From NCBI GenBank assembly GCA_012295275.1, contig CM022665.1, positions 35,345,522 to 35,409,521 of the forward strand: DNA of 64,000 nt. Direction: 5' to 3'. Under the pieces are notes generated by a model that did no database searches, was not told where the DNA came from, and was given only the letters and a program-made list of their open reading frames with translations. The position numbers and the translations under genes were made by a program. The DNA comes from Chrysomallon squamiferum. Taxonomy: Eukaryota; Mollusca; Gastropoda; Neomphalida; Peltospiridae. Of this stretch, positions 1-22,157 are shown piece after piece (position 1 is the first letter of the stretch; every line of letters starts with the position of its first letter).

Positions 1-43
<43 letters not shown>

Positions 44-264
44 AAATAACAAAAACAAGTAGATCTGTTCAAATTTAAATTTAATATATATTTTTTTATG
101 TTTTTTCCTTAATTGTTATTATACTTGAATCGTTTTGTTACATGGCAGAATTTTATTTATATAAAAAATATAATTTCTTAATTTAAGTCCATGCGTATAT
201 TATCTTGACTGATGTGCAGGCCTTGATGAATTTTTTTTATTTGTTACTGATGTATCAAATATTA

Positions 265-269
<5 letters not shown>

Positions 270-352
<83 letters not shown>
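270..352. repeat. CT dinucleotide microsatellite
   Basis: Uninterrupted CT units over about 83 bp, one of several long CT/GA tracts in the window. Confidence 0.97.
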
Positions 353-354
<2 letters not shown>

Positions 355-3300
355 CTGTAGTTTTTTCCATAATAATAAATTATTATTTGTTTTATTTTAA
401 AAATTAACAAAATTCATAAGAATGAATTTTCGTATTACATTAACATTACAGATTGCTTTCAAATTCAGTATTAATGACATATATACACATACGTACATAC
501 ACGTACTTACAAACACACAAACATACAGAATATGGGCACATTCTTACACATACACATACATGCATACATACACACATACATGCATACATATAAGAATTCA
601 TGTGATTGTATGTTCGTCTGTGTGTATGTGTGTGAACGCGTGATAGAGCGTGTGTTATACATGTTGAGGTAAAATCCTTTTAGTTGCAGATTTTCGGCTT
701 TAACATTTATAACATATACAAGATTGCAGTATAGGATAACACCTCCTCGTTTGTGTACGTGACGGAGATTATACATGTCATTTGCCATCTTAAGTAATCA
801 TTTTGTTTAAAATTTAGTAGGAACAGATGTACTTAACAAAAATAATTATACTCGGCGCATATAACAATACATTTAGTTTTTTTTTTTTTAATATTATAGG
901 ATTAGGACACGTATAGATCGTGTCATTAACAGCGTCTACAGACGCATAATAATATCCTAAGCAGTATTTAATTATGCTTATATTCGTTTAGATATTTAAA
1001 CATACATGTATATAGATTATAGCTGAAGTTTAATAACAGAGTAGTGCGTGTAATCTGTAAGATAACTTCCCGGTTCAACAAGTAGTAAAACTGATATAAA
1101 ACCTGTATTTTTCACAAAAGATATCGTTAACATACCATATGTGCTGAAATCGTTTTGTGTTTTTTTTTCCTTTTATTTATTATTTTTATTACTATTACTT
1201 TAATATTGCCAACCGGCGATTCATTGTTATCATATATGTAAATATTCCTGCGTGTGTGTATAACGTTCATGTGTGATAAATTTTATACATTTGTACATAT
1301 ATATATATATATACATACAAACACACACATACACACTCATATACACATGTACATTTGCAAATTAATTTGTAGTTGTATGCAGGAAATCATGCATGCGTAG
1401 TTGCATACAGACGTGCCTGCAGACATACATGCATGATACACAAACATACAAACGTACAGTCACACATAAGACACACATACAGTCACACACACATACATAC
1501 ATACATACATACTTATATGCATACATACATACATATATCCATCCACATATACAGACATACACGTATTGATGTTTAACATAATTTTTGTAGACTTCAAACG
1601 TGTGTGACACTGTCATTCAAATCTGAATTTGATGACGATGATGACACGGGAGACTGCTGACTATTAGCACATTGTTTTACACTAGTTAAACTCAAGTTGT
1701 CTGGGTTTGTTTAGCCACAAAAGGCTATTGCCAGAAAGCGATGTGAAGTGGTGAATACGGATGCTGTTTGATGAAAAAGAGTGAAGAATGATCGTTTAAA
1801 CAGTTTACAGGTTGACTAAGTGAATGCACGGAAACCACATCCTAAAACTGTCGATGATTAATGAAATAAATATTAGCAGTTATGTACCTTCGATAAGTGA
1901 ATCTTTATTTTAATAAATAGTATCCTGGAAACAGTATCATGGCAAATAATTGATATCGTTTAATGACATGGCTATTAATAATATATATATATATTAAATT
2001 GTGGAAATAAAGTGAAATAAAATCAAATTGCAATTATATAATACAATGTATAATTTAACTGTTTTAGATAATGATGGAAATGGGAGTACGCAGTGGGGGG
2101 TGGGTGTTCCAGTTTATGTCCAGTACATTTACCAGTACAAAAATGTTAATTAGCTAGCCTTTGTCAAACTTCTATCAGTTAAAATTAACGTGTTTATTTT
2201 GTCTAATTATAATTGCTTATTGTACGTGTCTTATCATAAGACATAATCTTTCTTTAATAAATTAATAGTATTTACACGATCTTCTTGAATTACAAATTGT
2301 TCGATAAAACTGATGGCTTAGCTTTCTGTTAATGAATGGTGTAAAATACAATTCATGTATTAAAAAGTTAAATATAATGTATAGTTTAAACCATATATTT
2401 CTTACCGGTCTTAAAAAGTATAAATTTTATAAATGGAGTTAAAGCTTTTATTATATTATAAAGTTACCCCAAAAAAGGTTTTTAAAATAAATTTAAGCAT
2501 TATTTAATAATAATAATAATAAATAAATAAATAAAAATAATAAATGTTGGTACTATTAATTTATTTTGGGCAGTCTGCTCCTGGCGTGGCCTGGTTTAGG
2601 TATTGGGAAACTGTCAAGTCCCTGTTCTTTTCATTTTGTTTCTTTTTTTTAATGGTTTTTTTTTTTTTTTTTTTTTTTTTGTTAAATAGATTATGTTAAT
2701 TATATAAAATTATTAGTTAAATATAAATAATAATAAAATAAAATAGTAACACATGAAATATATAACGTAAAATTCCCTTGTTTTGAGAGGTCCTTTTAAC
2801 CTTTAGGTTTAGTTATGTCAAAATCCGCCTCTAGGTGCTGACGAGAGTTACTATTTGTTTCGATGACCTAAACAATCTAGTTTAAAAAGGCAGTCACAGA
2901 AAGGCAAACTTCCTGGATAAAATATCGAAAGTGTTCGTATCTATCTATCTATTTATATGTTTATGTGTTTGTATCTCCTACAGTCACTAAAAACAGTGGC
3001 ATGATTACTAGATATATTTCAATATTTTCGGTCACTGAGACAAAAGATATAGCGTTTATGTTTGTATTTAACATCTGAAATCGTAAACTCATTAACGAAA
3101 CAGGTGTTTTTGCTGTTGTTGCTGTTGCTGTTGCTGTCGCGGTTGTTGCTGTTGTTATTGTTATTTAAAATGACAGCCTCAAATGACACGCTACTATTTT
3201 TAGTAACGAATGATAAGCTACACATTTTTCACTACGCAACTTAAACAGAGAAATAACTCAATCTCACTCTCTGTCTCAGCGTCAGAATTGTGACGTAACT

Positions 3301-3420
3301 TCTTTACAATGAAGGGATTTTCTAATTTGCGTCGAAGCTTGTGCATTGTAAACAAAGTAGGTCATGTATGACGTGCACATACGCGATATCATATTAGTTC
3401 ATTTACCTGCATTCTCGTTA

Positions 3421-3452
3421 TCTATCTATCTATCTATAGATAGATAGATAGA
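3421..3452. repeat. palindromic tetranucleotide repeat
   Basis: Four TCTA units are followed directly by four TAGA units, giving a perfect 32-bp palindrome that could extrude as a hairpin. Confidence 0.95.
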
Positions 3453-5137
3453 CAGATAGACGCATCACTAAGATGATCTGGGCTCATATGAATCGATCTG
3501 TATGTGTAACTTAACTGACACATCGTACAGCTATGTGGGTGTGTAAGGGCGTGGTCAGTGCTGAATTATTATTATTATTATTATTTTGTTACTATTTTTT
3601 TTCCCCTTCCACTTGTTGTTATTTACTTAGCTGCAATAATAATGATGACAGTAGTACGCAGTTAAATGTAATAAAAGTGTAGTAATAGTAGTAGTAAGAA
3701 CATTTAATTATTTTATCTCATTTAAGGTAATTAATATAAAACTCACTATTCCTACAATAATATTATATTATATTATATTATAAAATGAAATATTATATTA
3801 TCAGTTATTGATAAAGATTCTATTCCTTCATAAATAGTTGTTTCTTTTCTACATGATTCTGAAATATACTAGTTACACTGACAAGAGAAATAAATAAACT
3901 CCTTTCATGATTCTGCCAGAAGCCAAAATGACAGTTACACACAGTCCAGTTTAACCATTAGGCTATATATAGCCGGGTCGTGACGTTCGACATGTCAGCT
4001 GCATTTCTGTGTCACGGTTTGGGTAATGCGTGACAAAGTGATCCGTAAAGCTCCCAGGTAATATGTGGCGCGGTTTTCTTGAACAGTTATTACAGGAATA
4101 AAACAAACGAAGAGGCAAGGCACAGGTAAATTAGCTGTGATATTTTTTTGTCTGTGCCATTTCATAATAGAGCTGACTTTTGTTATATGTATGTGCGTGT
4201 GCGTGGATATATACATATATGTATGTATGTATGTACGTTTGTACGTATGTATGTATGTATGGATGCCTGGGGTCTGTTAATTTAGGACTTGCAGACTAAG
4301 GACCATGTAATTACTCTGTTGTGAATGAATATTTTAATAACAATGCATACCCCCTTATTTTCTGCCAACAGATAGTCTTATTTATTTACAAACCAAAACA
4401 TTTCGTTACACGGTTTCTGTAGCGAAATCCTGGTTCGCCCCTGTATTATTTTGTATCTTCTACGACATACATCATTATATCCATGTATTCAGGTAATTTA
4501 GACCATTACACCCTTATCAAAACTTCCATTAAATCATTCTTCCACTTTTTTCTTTCTTTTCTAAATGTTTAATTAAGAAACAGAACGATTTTACAAACAG
4601 GTAAATAAATATATGGTGTATTCAAAATACACTGAACACCCCTAATATTGTTAGGTAATAATCGTGTATAATAAAAATATTTTTAAAACTCCCCCTCCCT
4701 TTTTTAAAAAGAAATTACAACTATACGTATGCGCGCACCGACGCACCCAAACTCGCATACACATCTAGTTGTTCCTTTACTATTATTTTGAGGTTTCTCT
4801 CATTTTTATTTTAAGTATGATTATAATAATTGATAATAGTTCTAAAGGTATTCAGTAATTATAATGAAATATTCTATAAGCATCGCAGCTGAGAATATTC
4901 AGCATGGTAATGATATATAAAATTTGTAAGATAATATTTTCGTAATACTAGTCATAGCAAGTTTCAAAAATAGCATTTCCTTCAACTGGTCTATATGTTT
5001 CCAGAATATACAATAAACCTATTTTGAAACAAGCTTGAACCGAGTTATTGACATCCGCATACTTCGTAAGCCTTCGGGCTGTGCCGTATAAATTTGTTTA
5101 TATTCGATGTTTCAAATACGACAGCACAGCCTTCAGT

Positions 5138-5160
5138 TCACGTGACCCTATTTTGATTGG
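5138..5160 (+). promoter_or_regulatory. E-box TCACGTGAC and inverted CCAAT box
   Basis: A palindromic E-box TCACGTGAC lies at 5138-5146 and an ATTGG (inverted CCAAT) at 5156-5160, about 130-150 bp upstream of the Regnase-like start codon. This is a plausible core-proximal promoter. The match is to the bHLH-ZIP (USF/MITF/TFEB-type) consensus; actual use is inference. Confidence 0.4.
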
Positions 5161-5236
5161 CATTTGCATATTCTCTACCAGGAAGTTAAAGAAGAATGCT
5201 GGGATAGATATTTGCTCTTGTTTAGGCATAGATTGC

Positions 5237-5288
5237 ATGGCGGATTATCCTCGTAAAATGCAACATTTTCTGGTTTTGGGTCTGTGTA

Positions 5289-5302
<14 letters not shown>
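5237..5302 (+). CDS. upstream ORF overlapping the Regnase-like start
   Basis: A 21-residue frame starts at ATG 5237-5239 and stops at TGA 5300-5302, so it runs across the main ATG at 5289 in another frame. Initiation here would bypass the main start. Its ATG has T at -3 and G at +4 (weak to moderate context), while the main ATG has G at -3 and G at +4. Whether the transcript start lies upstream of 5237 is not visible, so this is a candidate translational control element. Confidence 0.35.
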
Positions 5303-14716
<9,414 letters not shown>

Positions 14717-16250
14717 TGTGTTGGAAGTATTATTACACCACAACACATTCGTGTCATTCACAATATGAACTGTGGATATCGGTATGGAATTTAATGCATT
14801 CCAAAAAGAAATTTGTCTTTAAATATTATTGGTTGCCTTTTAACATTTGAAAGCACAGGTAATGTAAATCAGTAGTGTGTTCATACATATGTATGTATGT
14901 ATATATATAATTTTTTTTTTTTTTTTTTAATTATTAAATCTATAATCTATTGGTAACATTTTATAAACTAACTTTTAGTTGTTTTTGTTGTTTTTTAAGA
15001 ATATTGTTTCAATATTGTATCTTGATATTGCTGGATTGGTTAGACATTTATGATGAATGTTTTCCCTGTAGGCAAAATAGTTACTGAATTTCATGTCACT
15101 TGTACGGTGATACTTAAGTACCTCGATTTGAGGCTTTCTTGTTTTGTTTTTATATGATTGTTGTTGAGTGGATACAGCATATTAATAAAAATCTGAGATA
15201 AAAACTTCTTGTTTATTAAATATTTTGAAAATTATGGTCACTTTATGATAAAAATTTTAATTTATACCACAGTGGTTTAATTCTTAAATGAATCATGGGT
15301 TTTATTTTTTATGATGAAAAATTAATATTGTTAATGTAAATAACAATGAAGTATAAAGTGAAAATGAAATTAGTTTCAATCAGAGTGTAAAATTGCATTT
15401 AAAAAATACTTCTGTTTGAAAAGAATTATCTATAATAGATTTGTATTTGTAGTAGTTATTTCAGAGTAGTATTTTAATTTTGTGATTGCATTTTACATGT
15501 ATCTCCAAATTATGTATTTTCAATATGCTGTGTTCACTAAACACAGATATCTTGGTACAAACAGAACTTTGTATGCTGGAAGTTAAAATGTTTCTTTGGA
15601 TTAATTCAAAATTAATAATGTAAAACTTTTATATTAGCACTGTAAAATAGATGCAGAACTGTCTACTGTAAGATTGAGAAAGTGTGCTGGCCATTTTATA
15701 TTAATAGTACCAACAGCCTGTTTATACATTTAACAAAACACCAACCACAGGTGATTAAAAGTAATGCTACATATCTTATTAGTTTATTAATCATAAGTTT
15801 TAATTAAAAAAAAAAAAAAAAAAATTTAAAATTTAAAATTTTTAAATTTTTAAAAAAAAAGGAAAACAAATAATGAAAAAATAAATCTTGTTATATTAGA
15901 TGCAACTGCAAAAGCACTATAAAATAATTATGTAGGAAATGTTCTGTTATTGAAAAAGAATATTTTTAGAAATAACCACTGATGAAAGTTTGTATGTAAG
16001 CACTATTGTAATCAAAGTGATTAAAAATGTGTGTTTAACTGTTGGACATGAATAATAAAATGACTGTATTTTTTAATCCCTTTTAAATCAAATGTGGTTT
16101 TATTATAATGTATGTATGTATGTATATATATATGTATATTTTAAAATGTATTCTATAAATAATCATTAAAATGACGTTTCCTGTGAAAATGTTTGATGTA
16201 GTGCTGTTTTGTCAAGTTAATAAAGTGTCTTTTATAAATGAGAGATCTTT
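14717..16250 (+). other. 3' UTR of the Regnase-like gene with several poly(A) signals
   Basis: After the TGA at 14714-14716, AATAAA hexamers occur near 15184, at 16054-16059 and at 16219-16224. The last is followed by GTGTCTT and a T/G-rich stretch, making it a good distal site. An A/T-only palindromic stretch lies near 15806-15860. The UTR boundary is inferred. Confidence 0.6.
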
Positions 16251-18229
16251 GTGTTCCACACCTGCCCTGACACAGAACATTTTCAAGGAAGCTACAACAG
16301 TAGGGGGAAAAAATATATAGTATGAAAAAATGAAGAGAAAAAAAAAACTTAGTAGAAAATAAAAATAAAATTGATCTTTAGTATGTGTCTGTGTGGGTCA
16401 CTTTGTATATACATTCATACATGTATATATTATATATAAGCAATACAAAAATGTGAGAAATGACATTTGAATGTGTTGTTGGTGTTAACATGTGTGCAAT
16501 CTGAACAGGATTTCCTCATTTTCAAGATATTTTAATTTACCTGAAGATATAACTTGATAAAATGTGAAACTTCATATGAAATGCTTCACTGAAACGAGAA
16601 CATTATTTATGTGACAGATATAACATCACTGCCCCTTTCTGTTACTTGCCAATATTATTTAAATGATACAACTTCTGTCTGCTGTGTCCATGAAATCGAT
16701 GGTGTATGTTACTTCCTTAAATCCTGGATCTGCTCATTTAAGTGCAAACATGTTGTTGGTTTTTTTTTGTTTTTTTTTATAAAGCTCAGGTAATGGTTGT
16801 CAATAAAAATACTGAAAGTGTAGTTATTGTTGTTAGCAGTAAGTTTTCTGTTATGTCTTTCATGATGTTAATTTTAAATAGTAACTGATATTTCTTACAT
16901 TCTTCTCTTCCAGTCTATCAAAATAATCTTTATTTTAGAAAGTTAACACAATATAATGATTCAGTAGTTTACTTTCATTAATATCAGCTATGAAATTACT
17001 AGTAACATTGCAAAGATATCACTGATGGAGTAATTATATATATATATATATATAAACATAGTGACCGTTTTTAATTCCTATATGGAAATTAGTTTCAAAA
17101 ATACTACATAAACTGCAGGAAAGGAGGGAGTGTTTTTAATTTCTTGTAAACTATATACAGGAAGTATGTGGCTACATATGTACACATATTTGTTTACGCA
17201 CATATATGTGCACTAGTTTGTTAGAGGAAATTAACATGCTTGATTTTAAGTGTCGTAAGGATGTGTGTGTGTGTGTTACCGATAGATAATTGCATTTTAG
17301 AGCTCCTATATATCATTATATGATCTTGATTTGGTAATGGAAGATTTTATATAAATGAGCCAATATACAATTTATTTTAAATAAATTAAAGGAATTCCTG
17401 TTTCTATCAAAAGTATATATAATATTTTCCAATTTGATTTAGTAATATAAATATGTTTATCAGACAGACAAAACAACATTAAAATACAAAGTAGGTATTT
17501 TATGTTGTGAAGAAAAAGAAATGGAACAAAAACAAACAAGCACAAAACAACAAAAATAACAAACAAAATAAGAAAAAAGAAAAAGACAGTACAATTAATT
17601 ATATTTGTTACTTTTGCAGTGTAGGTTTTTTATTTTTTATTTTTCATTCCAATTGAGATTGCATTTTGTAATGTCTTGGTATATATTTTGTAATTTTGTG
17701 GTAAATAATAGAAAAGAATATAAACAGTGTAATTAGAATATTACTGAAGGGAAACTGCATAGCCTACTACGTGTGTATTGTTTTATAAACATATATAACA
17801 CATTGACGGCAGCAAATTCTTCAGGGTTGTTGTTAATATATAATTATATGACTTTAGAGGAAGGTCTTCTAAACAAATTCATACATCAGTTTTAACTGAA
17901 ATTCTTAAATAAGCTGAAATAAACATATTTAAAGGAAAAAAGTGAAACGTAAAAATAACAAAATAAAATAAAGAAATATATGATCTGAAAATTTCAGTAA
18001 AATTTGTTCACTGTAATGGCTTCTAAAAAGATCTAATCCCAAGGTATAGCCGTTAGGAAAGTCTATGTTTATCTTCAGCCAAGTTGTCTTTTTTAAGGGG
18101 ACCTGCATCTAGCTTTCGGTAACTGACTGGTTTTATCGTGAATAAATGTGATATACACAATGAAAATACATTTTTGCCACAGCCCTGCCATTTTATTTCC
18201 TTTGTTTACGTTCAGTGATGCTAAATTTG
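16251..18229. other. intergenic, no gene seen
   Basis: AT-rich DNA with short TA tracts (about 17034-17054) and homopolymers. No exon-like segment was recognised on either strand. Confidence 0.65.
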
Positions 18230-18312
18230 TTTGAATACGTATATGTTCCGCCATTTTAAACCTTTGTTACATTTTGCATACCGGCTGAAAGCTCTATTCC
18301 CCCCTCGCACTG

Positions 18313-18343
<31 letters not shown>

Positions 18344-18605
18344 TCGGCTGTTTCCGTGACTTATCGACTAAACAAGAAGACCACCGCTTCTAAAATTATG
18401 TTAGTTGAGACGGTTGAATAAGCGACAATGATTGGCTAAGAAGAGTCACGCGACTGCAAAACCACGCTTCTTTGCTTATCTGTCACCATTGTTTACGAAA
18501 TTCTATCAACTATTTCACACAAATTTACCCAAATAAAATGTCAGACTGTAAGCTAAAACATGTAGTTACTTTCGGGGAAAAGATCAAATTCGACGCGCCC
18601 CGCAG
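18230..18605. promoter_or_regulatory. isolated CpG-rich segment with CCAAT box
   Basis: Within CpG-poor AT-rich DNA this segment has a dense CpG cluster, including CACGCGAC and GACGCGCCCCGC, and an inverted CCAAT (ATTGG) near 18430. A 23-codon frame begins with the ATG near 18538. It looks like a CpG-island promoter or first exon, but I could not connect it to any downstream gene, so its role is unknown. Confidence 0.3.
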
Positions 18606-18810
18606 ATAATATTTTCTTAATATTACATTTTTCATTGAACCGTCTTTTGTTTTTGCATAGATCTGAGAGAATATTCAACAGAATCTTTTGAAATTTTCAG
18701 ATGTTTTTCATCACACAATACCCCATGTTATGAGGAATATTGACTAAAAAAAAAAAAATAATAATAATAATAATAATAATAATAATTACAATATTTATAT
18801 ATATAAAAAC

Positions 18811-19121
18811 CCGGTGGTGAGATCTATTCTTCAAATTTGGCTGATTTTTTAAGACAATGTCAGTTATACGTTAGAAAAGAGATATAACTGATTGGTCAAA
18901 TGCACTCACATTTTGCAGGTAAATAGTTAAAATACATGTGTATGTTACAACAGAGAACAGTTATAGAGATCCAGATTTTTTAGCTGAAGCAGTGGACCCG
19001 ATTTGCGTCCCACGAGACTTCGATATATATAATTATTATATCTCTTTTCTAACGTATAACTGACACTGTCTTAACAAATCAGCCAAATCTGATCATTTGA
19101 AGAATAGATCTCACCACCGCG
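18811..19121. mobile_element. foldback / MITE-like element with about 80-bp inverted arms
   Basis: The left arm (18811-18888) starts CCGGTGGTGAGATCTATTC and the right arm (19036-19121) is its reverse complement with a few substitutions and one short indel. Both carry the stretch TCAGTTATACGTTAGAAAAG. A 147-bp unique centre lies between. This is the structure of a non-autonomous inverted-repeat DNA transposon. No target-site duplication could be fixed, and no transposase is present. Confidence 0.8.
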
Positions 19122-20077
19122 TTTACAGGTCAAATTCAAATGAATCTATGTATGTATCAATCAGTCGATCTATCTATCTATCTATCTAGCCTAAAGGAAT
19201 ACAAATAAATTAACTGGGAAAAGTGTGTGATAAAATCTGTTTTTTATCCAACTTTTTAAATATGATGCAAAATAATGATTCACTAAATGGCATATTACGA
19301 AAGTTTATTTATTTAATTATTTACTTTTTCCTTTCTTCTACACAGGTGAAATTCAATTTTTAATATCTTGTACTTTGGTCAGTATATTTAACAACTTTAG
19401 CTGTCTTTCAATAGTGTCTTTCAAAACAGTCATGATAAAAAATGTTTAAAGGTAGACTGAGTACCTTTATTGGACTGGCGTTATAAGATAATGCTTAAAC
19501 ATAGTTATATAAACATATCTAGTTCCTTGGCATTTGAATTCACAATTCTCATGAAAAATGTTTACAAAAGATTATTTCATTTATTTTAAAATGTAATGGA
19601 TAATTGGTATAATCTTTGACGACGCTCTCTCCCTTGCATTCTAACCCTCCCACCTAAATGCGAAAGAAATGTTTGCACACAGATATGCGATAACTAATTG
19701 TTCTCTCATTCATCTGTCATTTAAAACTAACTCCATTATGATCTGTTGTTTGCAGTACTTACTCGGATACAACTCTTTGGCGAAATCTGCAGTTTTGCCC
19801 TCGGCATGCATGCTGAATAATTACATCGATTGTTGCAGCTAAGAAAACAAGACAAAAATAAATAATAAATAAATAAATAAATAAAAACCTCACATACAAA
19901 CACACACACTTTTACGTACATATATACACAGTCATAATGATTATAATCCTGTGAACGAAGTTTAAGGTAAAAAAAGCAACAAAATAAAACTAGTAACAGA
20001 AAAAAGTTTTAATAGTTATTAACAATTCTTTTCTTTGAGAAATATTATATTTTTTAGTTATTTAGTATTTATGGATT
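19122..20077. other. intergenic, no gene seen
   Basis: Short TCTA, ATAA and CA repeats only. No exon was recognised. Confidence 0.6.
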
Positions 20078-21388
20078 CTAGCCAGATGGCGCTTTCTTCG
20101 CATCCCAACAGCACGTGCCTCGAGGACCACGTGGTTTCTCACCGTCGGCGTAGTGACGACTTGGTGGATCTTCACATCGTGTATGCATGGGACACTGCCA
20201 GTCTTCTGTACAACGAATAGCCTCTTGGTTTATATTCTGTATTGGCAGACCCTGAGTACACTGATGTAACACTGGTGGTTCAACATCACCTATAAACAAC
20301 GAATGAACAGTGATGACGAGAAGGTGGAGGAACAGAAGGGAAACAATACAAAATAATAACAAATAATAACAACGATAATAATGTATATATCTTATATAAT
20401 TATATTAAATTTTGGGCAGTACTTTGATGGATTTATTTATTTTTAAATGGTAGAGTTGCTTACTGTAACAGAAGGGTTCTGGCATACAAGACTGACCAGA
20501 ACATCCGGGCACTGCAACCACTCGACAAAATGGCAACTCTCTTGAACACTCATAATCCTGAAACATGAAAATGTTTTAAAAATATGCGTTTTCGTTTTAA
20601 ACTCAAAACACACGCACACACACACATACACACATATACACACACAGGCTCTATACAGATAGAGAGATGCGCGGGTAAAAGTTTTAAGAACTTACATGAC
20701 AGGGATATCTTTCGAAATAATACGATGATCTTGCGGACGCACATATTAAAAGCTGAAATAATAATAATAATAATAATAATAATATATTATAAACCTGACA
20801 AACAGTATTATAATTATTACTGTAATGTCTATCATTATGTGAAAGAACAATATAATTATTTCAGTTTTTTTACAAATTATTTTTCAAAATGATAAAAATT
20901 GTCTTTTTAATATAAATCAAGCGTTTATTATTATTTTTTTAAATTTTAAATTGAAAACTTTTTCAGATTCAAATAAATAAATAAATAAATTACAAAAGAA
21001 ACATAACACACGCGTTAACTACATTTACAGATAAATGTATTTAATTTTTAGCATCCAATTCTAATACTAGAAAAATAAAATGTGCTGTTTCTTTTATTCT
21101 TCTTCTTCTTTTATTTATTTATTTATTTAATTTTTTTTTTTTTTTTTAATGTTTGTTTATTTGTTTATTTATTTGTTGGAGACGGGTTTTTGTTTGGATT
21201 TCAGTTGAATATATAAATTAAATAATTAAATATGAAATAAATAAAACCCCAAAACAACAACGATTTAATATAAACTGAAATGTAAGCGAAGGAGCGGCAG
21301 AATCCTAAATCAAAAGTGGAAACGCTTATGTAATTATATATCCAATATGCAGTTATTTAAATAAATAAATAAAACTAAAATTTGAAAG

Positions 21389-21419
<31 letters not shown>

Positions 21420-21623
21420 TATTTTTGTACTTTGTAGATTGAAAAGAGTCTCCACCATTTAGGAAAAACAAAAATAATAATATTAATTACAGTATATATA
21501 TTTTTTTCTTTTACGATACTAAATTTTCGTAGCCTTTACAGTTACACATTAACATTCTAATATATAAATATACTTACCATCAAATTTGCTGCTATTTTCT
21601 TTTCAATGTTAAGAACCATATCG
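20078..21623 (-). CDS. small Cys-rich WAP-like protein, 3' exons (5' end not found)
   Basis: Three minus-strand exons join in frame: 21578-21623 (phase 2 start), 20464-20557 and 20078-20289, ending at TAG 20078-20080. The 31-residue middle exon has five cysteines (CSRELPFCR, PGCSGQSC, PFCY). The last exon has five more, including CTEDWQC and GTCCWD, recalling the C-x-D-x-C and CC spacing of WAP four-disulfide-core modules. Splice sites are good (GTAAGT, GTAAGC; TTTCAG, TTTATAG). I found no signal-peptide exon. A phase-compatible ATG exon at 22966-22994 exists but encodes no signal sequence. The family is not identified; secretion is inferred from cysteine content. Independent support for the first exon is weak. 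Confidence 0.6.
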
Positions 21624-21928
21624 CTATAACAACAGGGGCACGCAGTGAAGAATAGTGAATTACAGAAAATATTTTAACTTTTTATACTTTCATTCGTTAA
21701 AAAATACTGTCAGAAAAGTAGCAATGAAAATTATATATATATATTTTTTTATGTGACACGACGTAAATAGATCTCTGTTGGCTTATAAATGAAGGTTTAT
21801 TTATAAAAAGTGACAAATATGCGGTGAAACAAAAGTTAAAGGTCAGATGTTTAAAACACTACGAATAACGAAGAGAAATGGATTGTAAAGGTCTTGTCTG
21901 AACTACAGAGATGCCATTTATTTATTTA

Positions 21929-21967
<39 letters not shown>

Positions 21968-22116
21968 TAATTCGTATTTCATCCATTTATTTATTGAAAT
22001 ATTTATATTTATTTTATCTTATTTTTAGTTTTTCTTAATTTATTTAATTTTTAAGATGAATATTGAACGTCTAGGATCAGATATAAGTTCGATAAAATTA
22101 TAATTTTAATTACAAT

Positions 22117-22157
<41 letters not shown>

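Larger units (their letters stand above)
1..5036. other. intergenic, repeat-rich, no gene seen
   Basis: I find no exon with protein-like composition flanked by splice signals here. The stretch holds simple repeats: a TTA tract at 1-41, a CT tract at 270-352, ACAT-type tetranucleotide stretches near 480-660 and 1290-1570, a poly-T near 2658-2680, GTT/GCT triplets near 3110-3165 and a TATC/GATA palindrome near 3421-3452. Open frames in it are made of those repeats. Confidence 0.7.

Noticed and set aside
480-1570. Spaced ACAT/ATGT runs considered as a CRISPR-like or satellite array
   Set aside because: Irregular tetranucleotide slippage without fixed spacers, in an animal genome.
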